Shown here one piece after another: positions 26,258 through 34,137 of a DNA stretch of 64,000 nt. Below the pieces are notes generated by a model that searched no databases, was not told where the DNA came from, and worked only from the letters and a program-made list of their open reading frames with translations. The stretch comes from Bradyrhizobium guangdongense (lineage in GTDB: Bacteria; Pseudomonadota; Alphaproteobacteria; Rhizobiales; Xanthobacteraceae), in NCBI RefSeq assembly GCF_004114975.1, contig NZ_CP030051.1, positions 682,001 to 746,000 on the forward strand. The letters are read 5' to 3'. How positions within the stretch are numbered: the first letter of the stretch is position 1; each line of letters opens with the position of its first letter. Made by a program: the position numbers and the translations under genes.

Positions 26258-29200
26258 ATGACGAAGGGCTCTGCAATCACGCCAAGCAATTTGCGGGCGG
26301 CACGCGCGCTGTCGGCCCAGTCCATCAAGGAGGTCGCCCTAGCTGCGAAGATCAGTCCATGGCTGATCGCAGACTTCGAACGGGGGCAACGGAGCTCACT
26401 CGGGGAGCATGCTGCGGCCGTCGTCGACGCGATGGAGCAATTCGGGGTTCGCTTCGAAGCGGACGGCACCATCTCCGCCGCGGCTCCGTCCCCGCCGGCT
26501 CTGGCGATCGGCGCGCCTTTCCGATGGATCGAGGCTCAGGACTTGGCCGCCTGGGCTGGAACGCGCGACGGGCAGGAGGGGCTCCCCGAACTCATCAGTC
26601 GGCTGATCCTTGCGACGGTAGGGCCGAGCGCGCAGTTTCGATTCCCTGCCGGCGACAGCATCGTTTTCCCCGGTTGGGACGGTATCTGCAACGTGGCGAC
26701 AGGGAAAGGAAACGTTCCAGACGGAGTCTCGGTGTGGGAAATCGGGGCGCAGCGGACCGACATCAGAGGCAAGGCTGACGAGGACTTCGAGAAGCGGTCG
26801 ACTGGACCCACAACCATCGCGCGCGGGGACAGCGCTTTCGTTTTCGTGACGCCCCATCGCTGGCCCGCGAAATTCGCGTGGGTGCACGAAAAGGAAGCCG
26901 TTCTTCCGCCCATTTGGCGGAAGGTCGGCGCGATCGACGGCGACGACCTGGTGCACTGGCTTGACCTCTGCCCTGGAGTTTCGCAATGGCTCGCGAACCG
27001 GATCGGGAAGCGTCGGCCGGGTACCCGAGATCTGAGGCAGGCTTTCGAAGAGTGGTCACTTGCCACGAACCCGCCCATGAGTGCGGGCCTTCTGCTCGCC
27101 GACCGGGATGAAGAGGCCACCAAGCTGCGCCGCTGGCTGGTAGGCCTGCCTTCCGTGGAGAGCGTTCAGGCCGAGTCGATCGACGAGGCGGTTGCGTTTT
27201 TGGGCGCTGTCGTCGAGCCGCTTCCGACGGCGTATCGACTGTTCTGGGAGAGCCGATTTCTGGTCGCAGGATCCTGCGAGGCGGCTCGGGCGCTCATCGA
27301 TCTCAGCGCCAAGGTCGTTGTTGTCCTCGAAGAAGGCGACGCCGGGTTGGCTGCCTCGCTTGTCAAAAGCGGACATCACGTGTTCGTCGCGCTAGGCTCG
27401 GAAGCGGCGCAGTCCAGCAAGGTCATGCAACTGCCCCGGCCGTGGCGCCTCGCGATCGAGCGGGAGCTGGTTTTGATGGGCATCGAGCACCACAGGGCCC
27501 AAGGCTTGGCGAAGGAGTGCGGACGCAGCCTGGCCGTTTTGCGACGGCTGATGCCCGTCGGCGTCGGCAGAACGCCGCCATGGGCTGCGCCTCCGATCTC
27601 ATCGGCGCTGCTGGCCGCCATGCTCGGTGGCGCCTGGGATGCGGCCCATCCCGTCGACCGACAGGTCATGGAACGACTGAGCGGCCGCCCTTATTCGGAA
27701 ATCGAGACGGAACTGGCTCCTTGGTCGAGCGCTCTGGATAGCCCATTACGTCGGGCCGGCTCTGCGTGGAAGCTCGCGTCGTTGCGGGATGGCTGGTTTC
27801 TCATGGCCGGACATCTGACCGCACGTTACCTCGACCTCTTGGCGGACGCGTTCTTGAGTGTCCTGTCGGCGGATGATCCCGGGTTCGATGCTGACCCCGC
27901 CGACAAGTGGAACTTCCAGCCGGGTCCGCCAAAGCTCGCTTCCAGGCTACTCAGGAAGGGTTTGACCGAAGCCATGATAGCTCTTGCAGTCTTTCCCGAA
28001 CGTGCAGCCGCTGTTCACGACGCGAAGCGTCGAACCGAGGCAGCGGTTCGGGCGCTGATGCGAGGAGCGGACGAGCGGAAGTGGTGGTCCCTTTCGAATG
28101 ATTTCCGGGGACTCGCCGAGGCCTCACCCGAAGCATTTCTGGATTGTCTGGAACAGGCGCTGGATGCGAACCCTGTGCCCGTGATGTCGGTGTTCAGGAG
28201 CGATGAGGGCTTCCTGCATAAGACCGAGTATCTGGCCGATCTGATGTGGGCGCTTGAGCTCTTGGCATGGAGTCCCGATTATCTTGGCCGGGTGGCATTT
28301 GCGCTTGCGCGGTTGGCCGAGTTGGACCCCGGCGGCAACTGGGGAAACCGTCCGGATGCGACGCTCAAGCGCATCTTCTTGCCATGGCTTCCGCAGACGT
28401 TCGCCGCTGCGGCCGAACGGCGCGAGGTGTTGGACGCCGTCGTTGCGCGACAGCCCGAGGTGGGATGGGACTTGCTGATCGCTCTCGCACCAGCCGACTT
28501 TGCCTCGGAGCAGCCGTCGGCATTTCCTCGATGGCGCGATTTCTCGGCAGGCGATCCGCCGCCGACGTTGACGCGCGATGAGGTCGCCGAAAATTACGCG
28601 GCCGTCGGCCAGCGCCTTCTCCTCGATGCTGGGAACGATCCGAAGCGCTGGGCTGCACTGCTGGATCGCTGGCACGGCTTTACTGAGGAGTGGAGGACAA
28701 ACGCCCAGGCTGCGCTAGGAGGCGCAATCGCCACCTTCAGTCCGGAGCAGAGGACCGAGTTCCATGAAACGCTTCGGCGGGTCATCGGCAAGCACGAGCA
28801 GGTGCCGCAAGCGCATTGGTCGCTCAAGTCCGACGCGCTTCGTCCGCTAAAGGAGCTGCTCAGGCAGCTGGAGCCGACCGATCCAACCGTCAAATACGCT
28901 TATCTCTTCGGCGGTCCCACGTTCACCTACCGGGGCGACAGGAGCTGGCGTGAACTGGAAGAGGAGGCCAATTCAAGGCGGCGCGTTGCTGCCGAAGAGA
29001 TACTGGCGACATGTTCGACTGATGATGTGAACGCCATGGTCGGTCGTGTTGGGCAGCCGCGGCGTCTCGGCGAGGCGCTTGCCTTGGCGTCCGCGCCTGA
29101 TGCGGTCAAGGACAGTCTGATGGAGAGGGCGCTGTCAGGGCCGGAGCTGAAGGAGTTTGCGCGCGGCATGCTCTTTGGACTTCTTCAGTCGAGGGGAGAG

Positions 29201-30268
29201 CAGTGGTTGCTCGACCGCTTCAGGGATGGGATCGGCAGAGCAGAGGGGCCGGACGTCCTGGCGCGACTAGCGCTTGCGTTGCCGGACGGCCAGCAAACCT
29301 GGGACGCAGTCGATGCCGCTGGAACTGAGGTCACAAGGGCCTATTGGCAACAAATCGAAGATCACGCGATTCCTGAAAGCGCTGATCCGGCGTTCGTCGT
29401 CGACAAGCTTCTGGCCGTCCATCGCGGCCACACCGCGTTGGCATGGATTGGGGGGCATCCCAAACTGGCCGTACCCGCCTCTCTCATAGTTTCTGTCCTG
29501 CGCCATTCGTCGACCATGAGCGGCGGGCATCAGGATGGCGACGGGATGCTCCAATATTATGCCGTCCAGCTATTCGAACGGCTGGATGCTGACCCGACGG
29601 CAGACCCTCTGGAGATCGTTGGACTGGAGTGGATCTACTACTCCTTACTGGAGCATTCCGAGCGTCCACCAAAGAACTTGAACGACGCGCTCGCCATGCA
29701 GCCGCATCTGTTTATGGATTTGATCGGCCGCGTGTACCTTCCGGATGGCGAGGTCGCGCCCGCGGAAATCTCCGAGCAAGACAAGAACATCGCGGAACAG
29801 GCGTGGAGGGTCCTGTCGGGTTGGACGACTGTGCCCGGCACAAGGGTCAACGGCGAAATCGACCCGCGCGCTCTGCAGGCGTGGGTCGACGAGGTACGCA
29901 GGATCGCGCAGCAAAAGCGCCTCTCGCCGGTCACGGAAAGTAAGATCGGGGCCATCCTGTCGGCGGCTCCAAGGACGGACGGCATGCCTTGGCCGCCCGA
30001 GGCGGTGCGGCAGGTACTCGAAAGCTCGAGAAGCGTCGATCTGGAAGAAGGATTCTATGTGGCTGTGCGCAATCGCCGCGGCGTCACCATGCGAAGATCC
30101 AACGATGGTGGAGATCAGGAGCGTGATTTGGTTGCGATGTACCGTTCCGATGCCAAGTCGGCGGGAGCTGCTAACGTCAGGACGCGCGCGCTCCTGAATA
30201 AGATTGCCGAAAGTTACCAGTACCAGGCGAATGAGGAGGATCAGGGCGCCGAGCGGCGAGACTGGTAG
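26258..30268 (+). CDS. Giant HTH protein with nuclease-like domain
   Basis: 1336 residues. Residues 1-70 look like an XRE-type helix-turn-helix (RAARALSAQSIKEVALAAKI, ISPWLIADFERGQR). Residues ~80-250 contain FPGWDGI, VSVWEIGAQ and GKADEDFEKRS, then FVFVTPHRWPAKFAWV: an Asp...Glu-X-X...Lys layout compatible with a PD-(D/E)XK fold. A following ~200-residue region (FLVAGSCEAARALIDLS, GHHVFVALG) resembles a STAND-like NTPase lacking a visible Walker A. The remaining ~800 residues are helical repeats. The architecture fits a single-gene sensor-effector of the defence type: repeats sense, the N-terminal domain cuts. It may autorepress through the HTH. Nuclease and STAND assignments are inference. 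Confidence 0.6.
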   Translation: MTKGSAITPSNLRAARALSAQSIKEVALAAKISPWLIADFERGQRSSLGEHAAAVVDAMEQFGVRFEADGTISAAAPSPPALAIGAPFRWIEAQDLAAWAGTRDGQEGLPELISRLILATVGPSAQFRFPAGDSIVFPGWDGICNVATGKGNVPDGVSVWEIGAQRTDIRGKADEDFEKRSTGPTTIARGDSAFVFVTPHRWPAKFAWVHEKEAVLPPIWRKVGAIDGDDLVHWLDLCPGVSQWLANRIGKRRPGTRDLRQAFEEWSLATNPPMSAGLLLADRDEEATKLRRWLVGLPSVESVQAESIDEAVAFLGAVVEPLPTAYRLFWESRFLVAGSCEAARALIDLSAKVVVVLEEGDAGLAASLVKSGHHVFVALGSEAAQSSKVMQLPRPWRLAIERELVLMGIEHHRAQGLAKECGRSLAVLRRLMPVGVGRTPPWAAPPISSALLAAMLGGAWDAAHPVDRQVMERLSGRPYSEIETELAPWSSALDSPLRRAGSAWKLASLRDGWFLMAGHLTARYLDLLADAFLSVLSADDPGFDADPADKWNFQPGPPKLASRLLRKGLTEAMIALAVFPERAAAVHDAKRRTEAAVRALMRGADERKWWSLSNDFRGLAEASPEAFLDCLEQALDANPVPVMSVFRSDEGFLHKTEYLADLMWALELLAWSPDYLGRVAFALARLAELDPGGNWGNRPDATLKRIFLPWLPQTFAAAAERREVLDAVVARQPEVGWDLLIALAPADFASEQPSAFPRWRDFSAGDPPPTLTRDEVAENYAAVGQRLLLDAGNDPKRWAALLDRWHGFTEEWRTNAQAALGGAIATFSPEQRTEFHETLRRVIGKHEQVPQAHWSLKSDALRPLKELLRQLEPTDPTVKYAYLFGGPTFTYRGDRSWRELEEEANSRRRVAAEEILATCSTDDVNAMVGRVGQPRRLGEALALASAPDAVKDSLMERALSGPELKEFARGMLFGLLQSRGEQWLLDRFRDGIGRAEGPDVLARLALALPDGQQTWDAVDAAGTEVTRAYWQQIEDHAIPESADPAFVVDKLLAVHRGHTALAWIGGHPKLAVPASLIVSVLRHSSTMSGGHQDGDGMLQYYAVQLFERLDADPTADPLEIVGLEWIYYSLLEHSERPPKNLNDALAMQPHLFMDLIGRVYLPDGEVAPAEISEQDKNIAEQAWRVLSGWTTVPGTRVNGEIDPRALQAWVDEVRRIAQQKRLSPVTESKIGAILSAAPRTDGMPWPPEAVRQVLESSRSVDLEEGFYVAVRNRRGVTMRRSNDGGDQERDLVAMYRSDAKSAGAANVRTRALLNKIAESYQYQANEEDQGAERRDW

Positions 30269-30531
30269 CTGAAGTCGCTGCTGTAGGTCCAAGGAAGTTG
30301 CGGCGGCCCCGCATTATTGCGATACCCCGATATCTGAATTGGCCTCGGAGGTGCTGGCGCTGACCGAGATGAATTGGAATTCGACGCAGTTCGATCAGGC
30401 ATCTCCCATCCCCATCCGCGCTGCACGACAGGTCGGGAGAGTCTTGAAATACGTTCCGTTCGGCCAGATCGAGCAGCCGGACTATCGCTTCTACAGAATC
30501 GTCTGCTGAGGCGCAGCGAGGCCAACGTGCG

Positions 30532-31233
30532 CTAACCTCTGAAAAACGATCCAACTCTCAAAGCCGCAGTTTGAGCTCTGTAGATGAAGAAGTGCCAGCT
30601 CCTCAAGAGCCCGTTCTGGTCAGGTGGTCGCCGATATGGCTGAGCCAATGTGCCATCTTGGGCGGCGCGATCGACAGCGGCATCAATGCGGTAATGCCAA
30701 TCTCTCGCTACTTTGAACAGTCGACCGTGATGATACTCCAGCACCGCGAGATTGATGCTCGGCCAATCTTTGAGATGTTGATCGTACTTGATGGATTCTG
30801 GGTATCGAAAGGTCTGGCCGCTCCTGTCCACCTCGTCGATGTGCTTGATCGCTTCTTCAAAGATAGCGACGTCATCAGCGCTGTGATCAATTGCGCTCAG
30901 TAGCTTTTTTGCTTTCTTCCAGTTCCGAAGAAGTGTGTGGCCAGGCTGGTATTGCTGTCCTGTTCCGTTTACTCGACCCAAGTCCGCGATGATGTATTTG
31001 ATGTAGAGTTCGATCGCGTGTCGAAAATTGAAGCATATGGGATAGATCACGACGTCGATGATGATGCCTGGTTCTTGTGCTTCGCGCAGGAGCAGGCGAG
31101 TGCCTTCGAAGTACCCCCAAGAGTAATCGAACAGGTCGTAGGGGCCGCCATTGTTGCCGACGCACGCATTCAAGTGGGCAAGATCATTCTGCAGGCCTCT
31201 GAAAAGCCCGTTCTGCTTGAAAGCTTCAGTCAT
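30532..31233 (-). CDS. Hypothetical protein, possible HEPN-like helical bundle
   Basis: 233 residues from ATG 31233, chosen because AAGAGGTCC stands just upstream; a longer frame to 31392 lacks such a site. The protein is alpha-helical with aromatic-rich segments (GGPYDLFDYSWGYFEGTRLL). A motif NFRHAIELYIKYIIAD followed later by PGHTLLRNWKKAKKLL recalls HEPN-type domains, in which a conserved Arg-His/Glu-Leu-Lys helix occurs, but the RNase RxxxxH motif is not clearly present. It is the only reverse gene for several kb; function unknown. Confidence 0.55.
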   Translation of the reverse strand: MTEAFKQNGLFRGLQNDLAHLNACVGNNGGPYDLFDYSWGYFEGTRLLLREAQEPGIIIDVVIYPICFNFRHAIELYIKYIIADLGRVNGTGQQYQPGHTLLRNWKKAKKLLSAIDHSADDVAIFEEAIKHIDEVDRSGQTFRYPESIKYDQHLKDWPSINLAVLEYHHGRLFKVARDWHYRIDAAVDRAAQDGTLAQPYRRPPDQNGLLRSWHFFIYRAQTAALRVGSFFRG

Positions 31234-31998
31234 AATGGACCTCTTGTAGAGGCACCACCATAGCAACTTCTGAGGGATGCTAGTGGATGCGTCGGGCGGT
31301 CCGGAAATGCGGTGCCCTTCGGTTACACGACGGCATCTAGGCGCCGCCGACAGCGCGATGAGTGGTTTTGACCCCCCTCGGTTTTCTCGCACCGAAAAAA
31401 CGGAGAAAAAATCGAGGCGGAATTCGTCAGTCAGGTCAGTGGGATCTGAGATCGAGTCGTTTTCAAAACGAAATCGAGTCGTTCTTAAACCGGAAATCGA
31501 GTCGTTTTCAAAGTGTCCGCATAGGATGTCGGGCCCAATCAGAAGCGAGTCGCTTAACCCATTGATTCACCGAGGGCCGCCAAAAATTGGCGAGTCGAAA
31601 AACCAAAGAATCATGAGTCGATTTTCAACAAAAGCCAAAATTCGCGAGTCGATAGGGGAGGCGCACACTATATTGAGCTCTGCGTGTCGCGCTGCCCGCT
31701 AAATGTCGTAGGTCGAATCCCGAGGTGGGAAAAGTAGCTTTAGGATCGCAACGGCGCGCGGGATGCCTTGCGTTGAAGGGGCTACCGGCGCATCTGATGG
31801 CATTTGCACCCGGCGCTTAACGACTAGGCGTTGGCGCTTAGAGATTGGTTAGTTCGGGCATCTTCAGAAAATCCTCAAATTGCCTTCGGCTTACAGAAGA
31901 TCATTCCCGATGTGGACCGGGCAGGGGAAGGTGTGTGGGTTACAGAACCGCTCCGATGAAGGTTTAGTTCGAGACGTCGTCCGCCGGGGACGTCGTCA
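31234..31998. other. Gene-free, AT-richer stretch with short repeats
   Basis: No supported gene is found: the open frames here are short and Ser/Arg-rich, and they run across the repeat array at 31454-31651. The base composition is richer in A/T than the island average, with many A- and T-runs (around 31380-31410). The part from 31652 to 31998 shows no feature I can name. Confidence 0.5.
31454..31651 (+). repeat. Seven GAGTCG repeats on a ~22-23 bp period (iteron-like)
   Basis: GAGTCG starts at 31454, 31476, 31499, 31547, 31592, 31615 and 31646. Intervals are 22, 23, 48, 45, 23 and 31, so most are one or two multiples of ~22.5 bases. The first three share the longer core AAATCGAGTCGTT (first copy GAGATCGAGTCGTT) and a following A/T-rich run. 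Spacing of two helical turns would put all sites on one DNA face. Possibilities are replication iterons, a multi-site operator, or a remnant of a repeat-coding gene. Confidence 0.55.
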
Positions 31999-32562
31999 TC
32001 AAGCCAGAGTCAACAAAGGCGGCGCTTTCCAGCGTCCCGAACTCGCCCAGCGCAACCCGGCTTCGTTCAGGTCATTCAATGGTGGCACGTACCTGTACGT
32101 CCCGCCGATCACGCTCGCGCTCCTTCGGTCCTCACCTCCGAGACGATTGCGGCAAGTGACCTTGCCCTCGGATGCGAGTTTGTGTGGCGGCAGCAGTCGG
32201 ACGAGCTGGGTGAGCTCTCCGCGAAAAGTGCGGACCTGCGAGCCCGGTCCGAGCTCGCTCCCGTCGTTCGCGTAAAGGCGCCAGTGCGCTGCCGGAACGT
32301 CTTCGAAATAGACCGGAAGCAGCACTGGATAGAGATAGAGTCTGTGATCTCCTTCCCATTTTCCCCGCAGGTGAAAGCACAGGTTGGCATCGACCTGATG
32401 AATGTCCATCCGGCAGCGCCAATCGTCCTGACGGTCCTTGTTTGCGATGAAGTTTTCCCGTGCGCGTTCAGCCGCTACCCGGCTCTCGAACTCGCGGGGG
32501 CGACCGTGCTCATCGCTATCCCAGTACTCGCCTCTGTGGTTGTCCCAGATGGTGAAGGTCAC
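31999..32562 (-). CDS. Hypothetical protein
   Basis: 187 residues opening MTFTIWDNHRGEYWDSDEHG, with a basic helix (RVAAERARENFIANKDRQDD) and a domain with many Trp/Tyr/His (LCFHLRGKWEGDHRLYLYPV). No signal or membrane segment. The first ~70 residues resemble small phage/plasmid-type proteins that pair an IWDN start with an AERAR helix, which is only an impression. The C-terminal ~40 residues (VIGGTYRYVPP onward) look like read-through into a nearby short repeat: CCCGCCGATCA recurs at about 32101 and 32571. The true stop or start may therefore have been altered. Confidence 0.45.
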   Translation of the reverse strand: MTFTIWDNHRGEYWDSDEHGRPREFESRVAAERARENFIANKDRQDDWRCRMDIHQVDANLCFHLRGKWEGDHRLYLYPVLLPVYFEDVPAAHWRLYANDGSELGPGSQVRTFRGELTQLVRLLPPHKLASEGKVTCRNRLGGEDRRSASVIGGTYRYVPPLNDLNEAGLRWASSGRWKAPPLLTLA

Positions 32563-33072
32563 GCTCTATGTCCCGCCGATCATTGTCGTGGAATATCCGT
32601 GACGCCGATCCTGGGTGCAAGAAGAACCAATTATTGTCAAATTGACTAAATGTGGAAAGCCGAATTCTGTTTCGGGTTCGAGCACTTACCTGGCACTCGT
32701 TGCCTTCATTCGAATTCCTGAAGCTAGTGAACGACACCAGTCAATTGTGCTCCACCCGAACAGGGGGCTCAGGAAGCTCCTGATTTTGTAAGACACGGAA
32801 GATCAGCGGCGGAGAGAGTGGGACTCTCTTCCCCAGAGCGCCGGAGGCGCGAGAACCGCCGAAAAACAAGGATTCCTAAAAGGGCCGGTTGGTTTTTGTG
32901 GCCACCGCTGTGTACCACCTGTTTAGCGCTTCGGACGTTCAATCCAAGCCATTTTCGAGGCGGTCGAGGATCGTAGGATCGGATCACAGGAGATTCTCGC
33001 GAGGGGCGGAGACACTTCGCGAAGTCGGATTAGCGGCCGCCCTAAGCCCGCCTTCGCGGCGGGAGACGGTTT
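32563..33072. other. Gene-free island edge containing repeat copy A
   Basis: No gene is supported. The stretch holds the first copy of the ~150 bp repeat (32818-32970). Just before it, GGCGGAGAGAGTGGGA at 32808-32823 matches the reverse complement of a typical tRNA-Ser 3' end, as left behind by an integrated element. This is a plausible right limit of the accessory island. Confidence 0.4.
32818..32970 (+). repeat. Diverged direct repeat, copy A
   Basis: Blocks shared in order with copy B at 39737-39880: AGTGGGACTCTCTTCCCC, then AAAACAAGGATTC (copy A has one extra A), CTGTGTACCACC, GCG-TTC and TTTCGAGGCG. Spacing between blocks differs by small indels. The copies flank the methyltransferase-phytochrome cluster. 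Confidence 0.6.
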
Positions 33073-33786
33073 ATGCTAGTTATCACGGGACCAAGACAGC
33101 GACGGCCCGCCTTGACAGCCACGACCATTGCCGACCCGCAATCCTTCATCCGCGCCAACACCCGGCTGCGGTCGGTGCCGCTGGTGCCGGAAATCGCGGT
33201 CTTCCTCGCCGATGAATCGGTGCCGATCTGGCAGCAGACCGAGGACGAGCTGAACGAGGCCGGTCTCCCCCCGCCCTTCTGGGCCTTTGCCTGGGCGGGC
33301 GGTCAAGCGCTGGCTCGCTACGTGCTCGATCACCCCGTTACCGTGCGGGACCGGCACGTGCTCGACATCGCTTCTGGCTCTGGACTCGTCGGCATCGCGG
33401 CGATGAAGGCCGGCGCGGTCGGGGTGACAGTGTCTGATATCGACCCCTTCGCGATCGCGGCGGCCGAACTCAATGCGGAGGTCAACCTGGTCCACCTCAC
33501 GTCGTGCGGCGAGGACGTGCTCGACACTCAACCAAACGGCCGATGGCAGACCATCCTCGCGGGCGACATTTTCTATGAGGGGGACACCGCGACGCGTGCC
33601 TTTGCATTTCTGGCCGACCATGCGCGCGCCGGTGCGACTATCTTGATCGGCGATCCCGGGCGCACTTTCCTTCCGAAGGCAAAGCTTGTCCGACTCGCCG
33701 ACTATCGCGTACCGGTGACCCGCGATCTAGAAGACGCCGAGATCAAGCATACGGCGGTTTGGACCATCTCGCCGGATTGTCTGTAA
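33073..33786 (+). CDS. Class I SAM-dependent methyltransferase (ETF-beta/L11 type)
   Basis: 237 residues from ATG 33073, though homologous sequence begins near IADPQSFIRANTRLR, so a start ~15 codons downstream is possible. LDIASGSGLVGIAAMKAGA is motif I for S-adenosylmethionine; VTVSDIDPFAIAAAELNAE holds the acidic residue of motif II and ILAGDIFYEG is motif IV (D-x-F/PY type). PFWAFAWAGGQALARY is characteristic of lysine methyltransferases related to the electron-transfer-flavoprotein beta and ribosomal L11 enzymes. It is expected to be a cytoplasmic protein methylase; substrate unknown. It lies just inside repeat copy A. Confidence 0.8.
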   Translation: MLVITGPRQRRPALTATTIADPQSFIRANTRLRSVPLVPEIAVFLADESVPIWQQTEDELNEAGLPPPFWAFAWAGGQALARYVLDHPVTVRDRHVLDIASGSGLVGIAAMKAGAVGVTVSDIDPFAIAAAELNAEVNLVHLTSCGEDVLDTQPNGRWQTILAGDIFYEGDTATRAFAFLADHARAGATILIGDPGRTFLPKAKLVRLADYRVPVTRDLEDAEIKHTAVWTISPDCL

Positions 33787-34024
33787 GTTGCATTAGCCGG
33801 CGTTAGTCGTGCTCTCGATGAACAGGCGCGCAACAGCTCAAGCACCATCAGAAGCTCGGCGAAGCGCCGACGTTGGCCTCAGCGCCTTTTCGCCTGCGAG
33901 TACGACTGTATTTCTTCTTGCCCTCGACGTTCGGAGCGCGAGACGCGAAGGGTCAGAGTCCACAGTAAACACTTGTCATAGCGAGCAAATCTCGCCCCGC
34001 CTTCGCATCATGGAACAAAATGCC
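33787..34024. other. Upstream region of the phytochrome operon
   Basis: No gene is seen between the methyltransferase stop and the EcfG-type promoter at 34025. The untranslated region continues to the GTG at 34138, so the whole gap is 351 bases. Confidence 0.5.
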
Positions 34025-34050
34025 GGAACTTGGGTTAAGTTCATTCCGTT
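34025..34050 (+). promoter_or_regulatory. EcfG (general stress) promoter for bphP operon
   Basis: GGAAC at 34025-34029, 17-base spacer, CGTT at 34047-34050: an exact match to the alphaproteobacterial sigma-EcfG consensus. The start of transcription would lie near 34057, about 80 bases before the phytochrome GTG. Confidence 0.75.
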
Positions 34051-34137
34051 CCCTATGCGCAAATCCGCATCCCAGAAAAGTCTACTGACCACCGGCATTT
34101 GCTTGCCATAAGCTCTGAGTCAAGAAGGCATCACCCA

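Noticed and set aside
31454..31651. CRISPR array
   Set aside because: Repeat unit is only 6-13 bases and there are no spacers of constant length; no cas genes.
31277..31702. 141-residue open frame across the GAGTCG array
   Set aside because: The apparent Glu-Ser-Phe repeats come from the DNA repeats themselves, other frames are open too, and no ribosome site is seen.
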